Below, one piece after another: positions 13,212 through 21,600 of a stretch of DNA of 29,361 nucleotides. The DNA lies in IMG/VR virus record IMGVR_UViG_3300022074_000265, positions 1 through 29,361 of that record; one strand, given 5' to 3'. Below the pieces are notes generated by a model. The model saw only the letters and a program-made list of their open reading frames with translations, was not told where the DNA came from and did not search any database. The position numbers and the translations under genes were made by a program. How positions within the stretch are numbered: position 1 is the first letter of the stretch; each line of letters begins with the position of its first letter. This DNA is from a virus.

Positions 13212-14080
13212 TGAACCACCCTGCTGAACTAGCTGTCTTTGAGTACCTTGGCAAAGCTGTCAAGGGTGAGACAAGTATGGCTGAAGACATACGTAAGCAA
13301 GTCGCTTCTGATGTTGAGGCTGCATTAGAGAAGCAGTTCAGCAGTGGACCTCGTGACAAGTTTAGATTAAGGATGTCCAACATTGGGCGTCCTACTTGTC
13401 AGCTATGGTTTGAGAAGAATGATCCTGAAGACAAGACACCACTACCTCCACATTTTCTAATGAACATGATCATTGGTGATATTGTGGAAGCAGTGTTCAA
13501 GGGTCTTCTTCGTGCTGCTGAGGTAGACTTCAAAGATAATGATAATGTCACCCTTAAGTTAAAGGATGGCACAGAAATAAACGGTGAGTACGACATGGTG
13601 CTTGATGGCAGGGTAGATGATGTTAAGTCAGCTTCGCCTTGGTCATACAAGAACAAGTTCAACACTCTGGAAACTCTAGCTAAAAGTGACAGCTTTGGTT
13701 ACGTATCTCAACTAGTAGGATACGCTGAAGCTGCAGGGTTAGATGTAGGTGGTTGGTGGGTAGTCAACAAAGCAAACGGTGAGTTTAAGTATGTTGATGC
13801 TAACTCCGTAGACAAGCCTACAGTGATGGAAAGCATTGAGCAGACAGTAGGCTACATCAATGAGGATAAACCTTTTGAGCGTTGCTTTGAGCCAGTGCCA
13901 GAGACACATTACCGTAAGCTAACTGGTAATCTAAAGCTTGGCACAGAGTGTGGGTTCTGTTCTTACAAACATAAGTGTTGGCCTAACTTGCAGACTCGTG
14001 AAGCTGTAAAGTCACACGCTGCTAATCCGCCTATGGTAGACTATGTTCTACTGAGTCCTGAGTATGCGGAGACACATTAA
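13211..14080 (+). CDS. Cas4-like PD-(D/E)XK exonuclease with iron-sulfur cysteines
   Basis: The 289-residue protein shows the RecB/Cas4 nuclease layout. There is C63 in the N-terminal GRPTCQLWF, E93 in a helix (GDIVEAVF), D128 in NGEYDMVLDG, D137-V-K139 (RVDDVKSA) and Q167-x3-Y171 (QLVGY). Three cysteines near the end follow (C247, C250, C256 in CGFCSYKHKCWP). The four cysteines are placed as in Cas4 and AddB, where they hold a 4Fe-4S cluster. It should resect DNA ends during recombination or host DNA breakdown, working with the preceding putative SSB. TAATG couples it to that gene. It is not part of a CRISPR locus here. Confidence 0.82.
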   Translation: MNHPAELAVFEYLGKAVKGETSMAEDIRKQVASDVEAALEKQFSSGPRDKFRLRMSNIGRPTCQLWFEKNDPEDKTPLPPHFLMNMIIGDIVEAVFKGLLRAAEVDFKDNDNVTLKLKDGTEINGEYDMVLDGRVDDVKSASPWSYKNKFNTLETLAKSDSFGYVSQLVGYAEAAGLDVGGWWVVNKANGEFKYVDANSVDKPTVMESIEQTVGYINEDKPFERCFEPVPETHYRKLTGNLKLGTECGFCSYKHKCWPNLQTREAVKSHAANPPMVDYVLLSPEYAETH

Positions 14081-14495
14081 AGGTAGGTATCGCAGTGGCC
14101 TAGAGAAAGAGGTTGCTGCGTACTTGCGTAAGACACAAAAAAAAGTCAGATACGAAGTACTAAAGGTTGAGTGGGAAGACTTACGCTACCGCACCTACAC
14201 ACCAGACTTTGTGTTAGATAACGGTATTATTATTGAGACTAAAGGTATTTTTGATAGTGCTGACAGACGTAAACACTCTGAGATACAGAGACAACATCCT
14301 GAGTTAGACATACGGTTTGTATTCAGTAACGCAAACGCCAAGCTATACAAGGGTGCTAAGTCTAGGTATTGTCATTGGTGTGATCAGCACAAGTTTCAGT
14401 GGGCGCATCGTGTGATACCTGAAGATTGGCTGAAAGAAAAAGGTAAAGAGATCACAGTTAAGAAGATAGAATTAAAAACAAAAAGGAAAGACTAA
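14064..14495 (+). CDS. T7-type endonuclease I (Holliday junction resolvase)
   Basis: The 143-residue protein matches phage endonuclease I, which cuts four-way junctions and branched DNA. The N-terminal YRSGLEKEVAAYL aligns with the T7 enzyme. The active site is seen as E14, D48 in YTPDFVLD, and E58-x-K60 in IIETKG. The C-terminal half carries RYCHWCDQHKFQWAHR, with two close cysteines. Length is near the T7 enzyme (149 residues). The start lies 17 bases inside the exonuclease gene with only a weak ribosome site, so it is probably translationally coupled. It would resolve replication or packaging intermediates. Confidence 0.92.
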   Translation: MRRHIKGRYRSGLEKEVAAYLRKTQKKVRYEVLKVEWEDLRYRTYTPDFVLDNGIIIETKGIFDSADRRKHSEIQRQHPELDIRFVFSNANAKLYKGAKSRYCHWCDQHKFQWAHRVIPEDWLKEKGKEITVKKIELKTKRKD

Positions 14496-14833
14496 TGGGT
14501 CACGACTTAGACAATGATGAAATAGCAATAGTTATAAGCCCAGTAGATTACAAGGATGATGGTAGTTGGGAAGGTGAAACAAATGTGTCGATAGCAATAT
14601 CACCTGAACACAACTTACCTGACCCTATCATCAACGGTATAGTAGATGTAGCAACTATGATGTCAGCATTTTTAGATATAGCAAATGAGCATCCAGATAT
14701 TTATAAATTAGTTAAAGAACATAGAGATTATCTCGTAACTCTGGAAGAAGAGGAAGAAGATAAACCTGTTGTAACAAGAGAGGGTAATGTGTATACACTT
14801 AATAAATGGACAAAGACAAAGGGAAGCGCATGA
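14495..14833 (+). CDS. Acidic protein of unknown function
   Basis: The 112-residue protein begins MGHDLDNDEIAIVISP and has two strand-like stretches, a helix (IINGIVDVATMMSAFLDIANEHPDI broken by few polar residues) and a run of five acidic residues near 84-89. The basic end (NKWTKTKGSA) overlaps the DUF3310-like start. It is coupled to endonuclease I by TAATG with AAGGAAAG as ribosome site. No family is recognised. Confidence 0.65.
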   Translation: MGHDLDNDEIAIVISPVDYKDDGSWEGETNVSIAISPEHNLPDPIINGIVDVATMMSAFLDIANEHPDIYKLVKEHRDYLVTLEEEEEDKPVVTREGNVYTLNKWTKTKGSA

Positions 14834-15096
14834 TAGATACAATAACATTAACTGGAGATACAACTTTAGATCACGATCAAGTAAACAATCCAGTTCACTA
14901 CAATCACAGTGGTATAGAATGCATTGAGGCTATAGAAGCAATGACAGAGAATATGTCAGGAGCTACAGCGCCACACGCTGCTAATGTATTGAAGTATATG
15001 TGGCGGCATGAATACAAGAATGGATTAGAAGATATAAGAAAAGCAAAGTGGTATCTTGACAGACTAGAAAGACGTTGGATGGAGATGCACAAATGA
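14830..15096 (+). CDS. DUF3310-like nucleotide-kinase-associated phage protein
   Basis: The signature of this short phage family is clear: VNNPVHYNHSGIECIEAIEA, then NVLKYMWRHEYKNGLEDIRK followed by AKWYLDRL. I take the ATG at 14830, an ATGA overlap preceded by AGGGAAG, which gives 88 residues; an upstream ATG at 14806 has no ribosome site. The function of DUF3310 is not settled, though it often sits near nucleotide metabolism genes, as here just before MazG and RNR. Confidence 0.88.
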   Translation: MIDTITLTGDTTLDHDQVNNPVHYNHSGIECIEAIEAMTENMSGATAPHAANVLKYMWRHEYKNGLEDIRKAKWYLDRLERRWMEMHK

Positions 15097-15449
15097 TAAC
15101 AGCAGATGACATAAATGCTTGGAAAGATATGTATGAAATGACATTCGGTGATTATCAGATAGAGGCACGTAAGACTGCTATATATCCTGATGAACACAAG
15201 ATAGTTTACCCTGCGCTAGGACTCGCAGGTGAGGCAGGTGAAGTAGCCAACAAAGTAAAGAAGATGTTAAGGGATGGAAATTTTAAAAGGGAAGATGTAG
15301 CTGCAGAGGTAGGTGACTGCCTGTGGTACATTGCAGCTTTATGTCGTGACTTAAACTTTGACATGGGATACATAGCCAGGTGCAACTTAGACAAACTTCA
15401 CAGTCGTATGGAGAGAGGAACCATTAAGGGCAGTGGCGATAAGAGATGA
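15093..15449 (+). CDS. mazG: MazG-like nucleotide pyrophosphohydrolase
   Basis: The 118-residue protein from the ATG at 15093 (ATGA overlap, GGAG upstream) has the all-helical MazG/dUTPase-like layout. ALGLAGEAGEVANKVKK carries the first metal-binding acids (E47, E50), and AAEVGDCLWYIAAL carries the second set (E72, D75), fitting ExxE-x(n)-ExxD. Such enzymes cut nucleoside triphosphates to monophosphate and pyrophosphate. In marine phages they have been linked to nucleotide recycling or alarmone control. It sits just ahead of the ribonucleotide reductase. Confidence 0.9.
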   Translation: MITADDINAWKDMYEMTFGDYQIEARKTAIYPDEHKIVYPALGLAGEAGEVANKVKKMLRDGNFKREDVAAEVGDCLWYIAALCRDLNFDMGYIARCNLDKLHSRMERGTIKGSGDKR

Positions 15450-15610
15450 AGTTCAACATTAAACTAACAATAGAAATAGACGAGGAAGAACGGATACTAC
15501 CGATAGTAGCAGAGATGCACGAGGAGGCAGTTACTGAGTTATTCCAAGATATTATTTATGATATTGATGGTGCAGTAATTAGAAAGATAGAGGTGAAGAA
15601 ACATGAATAA
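15446..15610 (+). CDS. 54-residue small protein
   Basis: ATGA overlap with mazG and an eight-base overlap with the RNR gene frame this small gene. The product (MKFNIKLTIEIDEEERILP, then a helix, ending RKIEVKKHE) looks like a beta-helix-beta fold. It is acidic in the middle. Its sequence includes the GAGG that serves the RNR start. No family is recognised. Its tight coupling on both sides supports expression. Confidence 0.6.
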   Translation: MKFNIKLTIEIDEEERILPIVAEMHEEAVTELFQDIIYDIDGAVIRKIEVKKHE

Positions 15611-17501
15611 CTACTTACCAACCGACTACCAAAGTTTTATACATAAGTCACGGTATGCTAAATATATTGAAGGAAAAGGCAGAGAGTCTTGGCCTGAAAC
15701 AGTAGGACGTTTTATTGATAATATAGTTAGAACTAAAGTTGATAAAGAAACAGCAGATACATTAGAACAGGCTATTATATCTAATGAAGTTGAGCCTAGT
15801 ATGAGAGCTATGATGACTGCAGGACCTGCTGCAGAACGTGATAATACTGCCATGTATAACTGTAGTAACCTAGCCGTAGATGATCCGAAAGCCTTCGATG
15901 AAGCTATGCAGATCCTCCTCTGTGGTACTGGTGTCGGCTTCAGCGTTGAGAGACAGTTCATTAACAAGCTTCCCGAAGTGCCTGAACTCTTCGAGAGTGA
16001 TACTACCATTGTGGTAAAGGACAGCAAGGAGGGATGGTCTAAGGCATTCAGGCAATTGTTGGCACTTTTATGGGCAGGTGAGATTCCTCAGTGGGATATT
16101 AGCAGAGTACGCCCTGCAGGGGCAAGGTTAAAAACATTTGGTGGTAGAGCTAGTGGACCTGCACCTTTGGTTGAATTGTTTAACTTTACAGTTAAGACAT
16201 TCAGGGATGCTCAAGGACGTAAGCTTTCTAGTTTAGAATGCCATGACCTAATGTGTTTCATTGGTCAGATAGTTGTTGTCGGTGGTGTTAGACGTAGTGC
16301 TATGATTAGTTTGTCTAACCTTAGTGATGATAGGATGCGTCACGCTAAATCAGGACAGTGGTGGAACGAAGCTGCACACAGAGCACTAGCTAATAACTCA
16401 GTTTGTTATACAGAGAAGCCAGATTCAGAAACGTTTATGCGTGAGTGGTTAGCCTTAGTAGAAAGCAAGTCAGGGGAGAGGGGTATATTTAATCGTGAAG
16501 CGTCCAAGAAACAAGCTGCGAAATATGGAAGACGTGATCCTAACCATGAGTTTGGAACTAACCCATGTAGTGAAATTATATTACGACCAAATCAGTTTTG
16601 TAATCTTACTGAAGTGGTGGTTAGGGCTACAGATACTGTGGATGACCTTGAAAGAAAAGTGGAACTCGCTACTATTCTTGGTACAATTCAATCCACATAC
16701 ACCAAGTTTCCATACTTGCGTAAGGTGTGGACAACCAACACAGAAGAGGAGCGTCTGTTGGGTGTGTCACTCACAGGAATAATGGACAACCCTCTTATGA
16801 CATCAGCAAATAAAGGATTGGAGAAGACTCTTGAACATCTACGAGAAGTTGCTGTTCGCACTAATACTACTTGGGCTGACCGCCTTGGCATTGCACCAAG
16901 TGCAGCGATTACCTGCGTCAAGCCAAGCGGAACAGTATCACAACTAGTTGACTCTGCATCAGGTATACATGCACGTCATGCACCTTACTATATAAGGACA
17001 GTGAGAGGTGACAACAAAGATCCTCTAACTCAGATGATGAAAGATCAAGGTATACCTAATGAACCCTGTGTTATGAAGCCAGAGACAACTACTGTTTTTA
17101 GTTTCCCACAGAAGTCACCAGATAAAGCTGTAACTCGAAACGATATGACAGCCATTGAACAACTGGAGATGTGGCTAACCTATCAACGACATTGGTGTGA
17201 GCACAAGCCAAGCATAACTTGTACTGTGAAGCCTGATGAATGGATGGAGGTAGGTGCATTTGTTTATAAACACTTTGATGAAATGTCAGGTGTGTCTTTT
17301 CTGCCACACTCAGATCACACTTATCAGCAAGCACCCTATCAAGATTGTACCAAAGAAGAGTATGAAGAATTATTAACTAAGATGCCAGAAAGTATTGACT
17401 GGTCTAAGCTTAGTGAGTATGAACAAGAGGATAACACAGTCGGTATGCAGACTATGGCTTGTACTGGTGATGTGTGTGAAATGGTAGATATAGGGGCATA
17501 A
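15603..17501 (+). CDS. nrdJ: Adenosylcobalamin-dependent (class II) ribonucleotide reductase
   Basis: The 632-residue enzyme reduces ribonucleotides to deoxyribonucleotides using vitamin B12 as radical source. Seen features are YNCSNLAVDD with C87 (redox Cys), ILLCGTGVGFSVER (104-117), GTNPCSEIILRPNQFCNL with N320, C322, E324 and C333 (active site), and the C-terminal pair C620/C625 (MACTGDVCEM) that re-reduces the site. The layout is that of the monomeric Lactobacillus-type enzyme, though about 100 residues shorter. Being independent of oxygen and of a second subunit suits a phage. The start at 15603 has GAGG upstream. It supplies precursors for the polymerase upstream. Confidence 0.93.
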   Translation: MNNYLPTDYQSFIHKSRYAKYIEGKGRESWPETVGRFIDNIVRTKVDKETADTLEQAIISNEVEPSMRAMMTAGPAAERDNTAMYNCSNLAVDDPKAFDEAMQILLCGTGVGFSVERQFINKLPEVPELFESDTTIVVKDSKEGWSKAFRQLLALLWAGEIPQWDISRVRPAGARLKTFGGRASGPAPLVELFNFTVKTFRDAQGRKLSSLECHDLMCFIGQIVVVGGVRRSAMISLSNLSDDRMRHAKSGQWWNEAAHRALANNSVCYTEKPDSETFMREWLALVESKSGERGIFNREASKKQAAKYGRRDPNHEFGTNPCSEIILRPNQFCNLTEVVVRATDTVDDLERKVELATILGTIQSTYTKFPYLRKVWTTNTEEERLLGVSLTGIMDNPLMTSANKGLEKTLEHLREVAVRTNTTWADRLGIAPSAAITCVKPSGTVSQLVDSASGIHARHAPYYIRTVRGDNKDPLTQMMKDQGIPNEPCVMKPETTTVFSFPQKSPDKAVTRNDMTAIEQLEMWLTYQRHWCEHKPSITCTVKPDEWMEVGAFVYKHFDEMSGVSFLPHSDHTYQQAPYQDCTKEEYEELLTKMPESIDWSKLSEYEQEDNTVGMQTMACTGDVCEMVDIGA

Positions 17502-17504
17502 TTA

Positions 17505-17960
17505 ATGAAAGTGTATACTAGGCCATTCCAAAAAGAAGTATACGACAAAGTAGACGCACCGTCTAAGGAAGCATTGATTAAGTATTTAAAATCAGAAGGA
17601 CATACAATTGTAAGTAAGAAAGAAGATTACTATGCTGATGTTGTGTCAGAAAAAGATGGTGTTACTTACTTTCACGAAGCTGAAAGAAAAGCGCAGTGGA
17701 AAGAGGAGTGGCCTACGTATTGGTCAGAGATACGAATACCAGGGAGAAAGAGGAGACTTATAGAGAAATACAAAGATCAGTTGGAGAACTTATACTTTTA
17801 TGTTTTTAACAAACATTATAATCAAGCTTGGAAGATAAAGGGTACACAGATGATAGACGCTGTTATTAAAGAAGCTACTGGTCCTACTTACAGGATACCA
17901 AAAGGTGAAACGTTTTATCATATTCCATACCAAGAAGCAGAATTAGTAGACATAGTATAA
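17505..17960 (+). CDS. Putative PD-(D/E)XK-fold protein
   Basis: The 151-residue protein begins three bases after the RNR stop. A segment reads YYADVVSEKDG, then FHEAERKAQW, giving D45, E58, E60 and K62, a spacing that fits the D-x(n)-ExK core of the restriction endonuclease fold. EIRIPGRKRRL follows, a basic stretch that could touch DNA. I recall similar short proteins in phages but no firm name. It could be a nuclease or a degraded relative. The chain ends QEAELVDIV. A 41-base gap with a new ribosome site follows. Confidence 0.5.
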   Translation: MKVYTRPFQKEVYDKVDAPSKEALIKYLKSEGHTIVSKKEDYYADVVSEKDGVTYFHEAERKAQWKEEWPTYWSEIRIPGRKRRLIEKYKDQLENLYFYVFNKHYNQAWKIKGTQMIDAVIKEATGPTYRIPKGETFYHIPYQEAELVDIV

Positions 17961-18001
17961 TTACTGTGTTATCATTTTAACGACAATCAAAGGAGTTATT
18001 T

Positions 18002-18184
18002 ATGTTGTTATTTAATTTATTAGTACCAGTGGTATACGCTTTAACGATTTATGGAAGCTATAATGATGTAGCTAAACCTGTAGCTAAAGCCACTTGGGAA
18101 ACAGGCGTAGTTGTTTACGAGAAAAGTGTAGACGTTATTAAAGACATAACTACTGACGATCCTATTCCTGTAGAGTCAGAATAA
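18002..18184 (+). CDS. 60-residue protein with hydrophobic N-terminus
   Basis: AAAGGAG precedes the ATG well. The first 19 residues (MLLFNLLVPVVYALTIYGS) could be an uncleaved anchor or a signal sequence. The rest is polar and acidic (VIKDITTDDPIPVESE). It would sit on the membrane with the tail exposed. Its TAA overlaps the next ATG as TAATG. No family is recognised. A lysis accessory is one idea, without proof. Confidence 0.55.
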   Translation: MLLFNLLVPVVYALTIYGSYNDVAKPVAKATWETGVVVYEKSVDVIKDITTDDPIPVESE

Positions 18185-18375
18185 TGTATGTCTTAGTGTT
18201 TATACTTTCTATTGGAAGTGGTTTTGTACAAGTACAAGCAGTCAATACAGTTTATTCTAGTTTAGAAGATTGTAAACGAAGTGCGGTAACTATCCGTACT
18301 GATCTTATGAACACTAGACCATCACCTAACTCAAATGTATTTGCTTACTGTACTGAGATACCACAGGAGGCATAG
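18184..18375 (+). CDS. Tiny two-cysteine protein with hydrophobic N-terminus (family member 3)
   Basis: The 63-residue product begins MYVLVFILSIGSGFVQVQAV, a likely signal or anchor, then TVYSSLEDC with the first Cys, a helix, and FAYCTEI with the second Cys near the end. This is the same plan as in the genes at 5423-5596 and 8674-8871. It is coupled by TAATG to the gene before it, which also has a hydrophobic N-terminus. Function unknown; a disulfide-bonded envelope protein is plausible. Confidence 0.65.
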   Translation: MYVLVFILSIGSGFVQVQAVNTVYSSLEDCKRSAVTIRTDLMNTRPSPNSNVFAYCTEIPQEA

Positions 18376-18381
18376 TCAACT

Positions 18382-18588
18382 ATGAGCCTAGAAAAAGAAG
18401 CGAAAGACTTTGTATCTAGGAGACACGAGCATTTTATAGAAGGGATACAGGAACGCATAGAAGCGTTGGATAAGTTTATAACTGACAATCTGTATCACAC
18501 TACGGAAACAAGAGAAGCTATAAAACATTTAATTATAGTACAACTATGGGCAGAGCGTAGCTCAAGACTCAATGGTATAAAAAAGTAA
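18382..18588 (+). CDS. 68-residue helical protein, last gene of the plus operon
   Basis: AGGAGG at 18366-18371 precedes the ATG at good distance. The product is nearly all helix, with strong heptad-like charge patterns (EAKDFVSRRHEHFIEGIQER, then IEALDKFITDNLYH), and it ends in basic residues. It may form a small coiled coil. No family is recognised. The stop is directly followed by the terminator hairpin. Confidence 0.65.
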   Translation: MSLEKEAKDFVSRRHEHFIEGIQERIEALDKFITDNLYHTTETREAIKHLIIVQLWAERSSRLNGIKK

Positions 18589-18605
18589 GGGCGCTAAATG
18601 CGCCC
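18589..18605. terminator. Bidirectional terminator between convergent operons
   Basis: GGGCGC (18589-18594), a TAAAT loop and GCGCCC (18600-18605) form a perfect six-pair GC hairpin. On the plus strand CTATTTATTTG follows. On the minus strand TTACTTTTTTATACC follows, which is the stronger T-run. The position between the stops of two convergent genes (18588 and 18610) fits a terminator that works in both directions. Confidence 0.85.
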
Positions 18606-18609
18606 CTAT

Positions 18610-21600
18610 TTATTTGTAATAATCTTTTAAGTAATCTACGTAATCCATGAAGTAGTGTAACTCTGTGATTGTCATATCACGTATACCTCCTTCAAAGCCA
18701 TACCGTTCTCTCATTGCTTTCATAGCCTTACTACGTAATTCTTTATTGCCATGCTCTGTAGCTTTAGCTCTCATTGCACCTAGCTTAGTCTCACTAGTGC
18801 CATACTTCTTTAGTACCTTACGTAAATCTTTCTTCACCTCAGACACAACTGACTTAAGCATAGCACGTTTACCTACAAGGTCAGCGTTTATAAACTTCTT
18901 ATCCCTAAGCAAGTTATCCGTAGCTCTTTCTAACTCAGGAGCAACCGACTCATTAAATATTGTATCGTAAGCAGCCATACTTGTTCGTTCACTGGCTGTC
19001 CAATCTTGCATGTTAGCCATTGAGTATGCTTGTTCTGTAGATGTACGTGCAGGTTTAACAGTAATACCAAAGATTCTAGCCATAGGATTTGCATCCTGTA
19101 CTTTACCTTGCCGACTTGCAACCCTTAGCTCTTCACCTGAAACTGTTTCTGCTTTATCTGTGATAGCTTCTATGACATTATCAAAGTATCGTGTTGCACC
19201 TTGTGTAAACATCTGACCGCCTGTTTCAGCTTGACGTATATCTCTTGCTGCATCTGTGTCTGTAACATATCCAGTAAGTTTATTTACTGCATCAAGTGGT
19301 CTAGTAAAACCTGCAGCATAGTTACCTGTAAACTTTCCTATCTCTTTGAAAGAAGCTTGAGCTAGATCTACATCTTGGTTTATCAGCGTGTCCATAATTC
19401 TAGTTACATCATTACCAAACTGTAAGTCTGTAGCAAGCTGTCCTACAGCTACTTGTTCACCAAACTTGATCATCATTTCTTTTGGTACATCTTGACCTTC
19501 TGCTCTGAGTCTACCAATACGTCCTGCCGCCAACCATAGAGAGAATGGAAATGTGTTACGAGCATCTATAATAGCACCACCAGTACCTTCAATCTCAAAT
19601 ACGTCTAAACCTTTGTCACTTCTCTCTTTGTCATATTGCATAGCTAGACTGATTGCTGTTACACCCACAAGACTACGTGATGCAGCTTCTAGGGTTTCAA
19701 CATTACGCTTCTCTGATTTAGCTATAGCAGACATAAGTTGTACACCACCGCCTACAGACCATTGATAGGATGTGGCTACAACGTTGTTGAAAAATCTACC
19801 AAAAGGAAGTATTGTACCAAATAACGGTATGTTAGAAATACTCTCTGTTAATTTAGCTGCACCTCTTAGAAGCTGATCATCTGTGGTGTAATCTTTTGAG
19901 AATACAGACTTGAGTGTAGTATCAATAGCACCACCAACTACGCTGTCATCTACTAGTTCTATGTTACCTGTGTTAAGAACGTCTGTTAAGGTTCTGTCAT
20001 GCTTGAGTCGTAGCCGTTTGTCTAGCTCAGTCATAAACATTTGAGACTTAGTAAACGTATCTTGTACTCGCACACCTGTTAGACGATTAGCACCATTAGC
20101 TACAGCTTCTACACCTTTAAACCATTTAGCATCAGGGTCAATATCAAAACGTCTACCTGATCTTTCAATACCACCAGTAACACTTTCAAACAAAACTTTC
20201 TCTATGTCTCTATTTTGAGATAAGAAGTCCATGTAAGAATCATGAGTAGTGTATGGGTCCATCAAGTTACGCATCTTCTGTGCTTGTATCTGACCAAACA
20301 CTTTGCTTTTACGTAGTAGTTCTGATCCTGTCTTAGTAAATTTACCACCTGTTGCTAAACCACCAAGCATATACATACCACCTGTTGATACATCAGCCAG
20401 TGTAGAACCGATATAGAACTGTGAGAAACCTGCAATGTTCAAGCCTGTTGTAGCAGGTGAGGAGATAAGCAATCTACGCCACACACTCTGAGTGTACGCT
20501 CCTATCTTAGGACGTTTTACTTTTCCTGTAGCCTTGAGTATTTCTTCTTCCATCTGCTCTTTTAGCTGTGGATTACGTACCAAGTTAAACATTGCGTTGT
20601 GTCCTGCTACAAGACCTGCATCTACTGTCCTACGTGTAGCTGACATCACTGCACCATAAGTCATACCTCTACGAACATTAGAGGCAATGTAGTCACCTAT
20701 CTCCTGTGCTATTTCTGTTGTGTCTCCTAGAGTGTAACCAACCAAAGGCTGCATACGCTTGGATATAGCTTGTAACTCGTCTTCAGGCATTTGTCTCAGT
20801 GTGTTAGTCATTACATCTGTGACACGTACATTTTTAGGTAGAGGCTTACCTACTTCATCTAAGTATATTTTAGCTATACCACCCTTGCCATCTTCGCCAC
20901 GCATGATAGTGTCCAAAAACTCTGCTGGCATAACACCTGCTTGGAACATATTATCTCCACGCTTCCACTTCTGTTCCCAAGAGTCTAACGCTTTGTTTAC
21001 ATCAGTTGTAAACTTATTCATAGACTTATCAGATAGAGGCACTAAAAGCTTACCTTCAATGTCAGCCTCTAACTCTGCCTTACGTTTACCTGCAACAAGT
21101 TTACCTTTGGTGTCTTTGAGGCCACTCACACCTTTCAGTTTACCACCTACAAGTTGAGCACCACCGCCAACAAGACCTAGCGCAGAACTAAATCCTGTTT
21201 GTAACATGCTGTACTCTTCTTGTGCTCCTGCATCTAGCATGACATTCTGTATCATGTTGTCGTGCAGCATAGCTAGTGATCCATCAATACCTGTGGTAGC
21301 TAACAGAGAACCACGCACACCTTTCCTAGCCCTTTCATCTAAGAACTCTTTCTGTGCTTTCTTCTTGGCGTTATATATAAAGTTACGCTGTTCTTGTAGA
21401 GCTACACGTTCTTGTAACTTCTTAGCTGCAGGACCTTTTATGCTTGATTCTACTATGCGTTGGGCTACACGTTCTGCTGCTTTGTCTGCTGCTTTCTTAG
21501 CACCTTGTGTTGTCGCACCAGATTTGGCTGCTCTTTGTCCTGCTTCTATAGCAGCTTTTTTGACTAATTGTTTGCCACCTTGTGTTATACCTAGAGATGC

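Noticed and set aside
13211-14080. Cas4-like gene as part of a CRISPR-Cas system
   Set aside because: No cas1, cas2, effector or array is present; the neighbours are phage replication genes.
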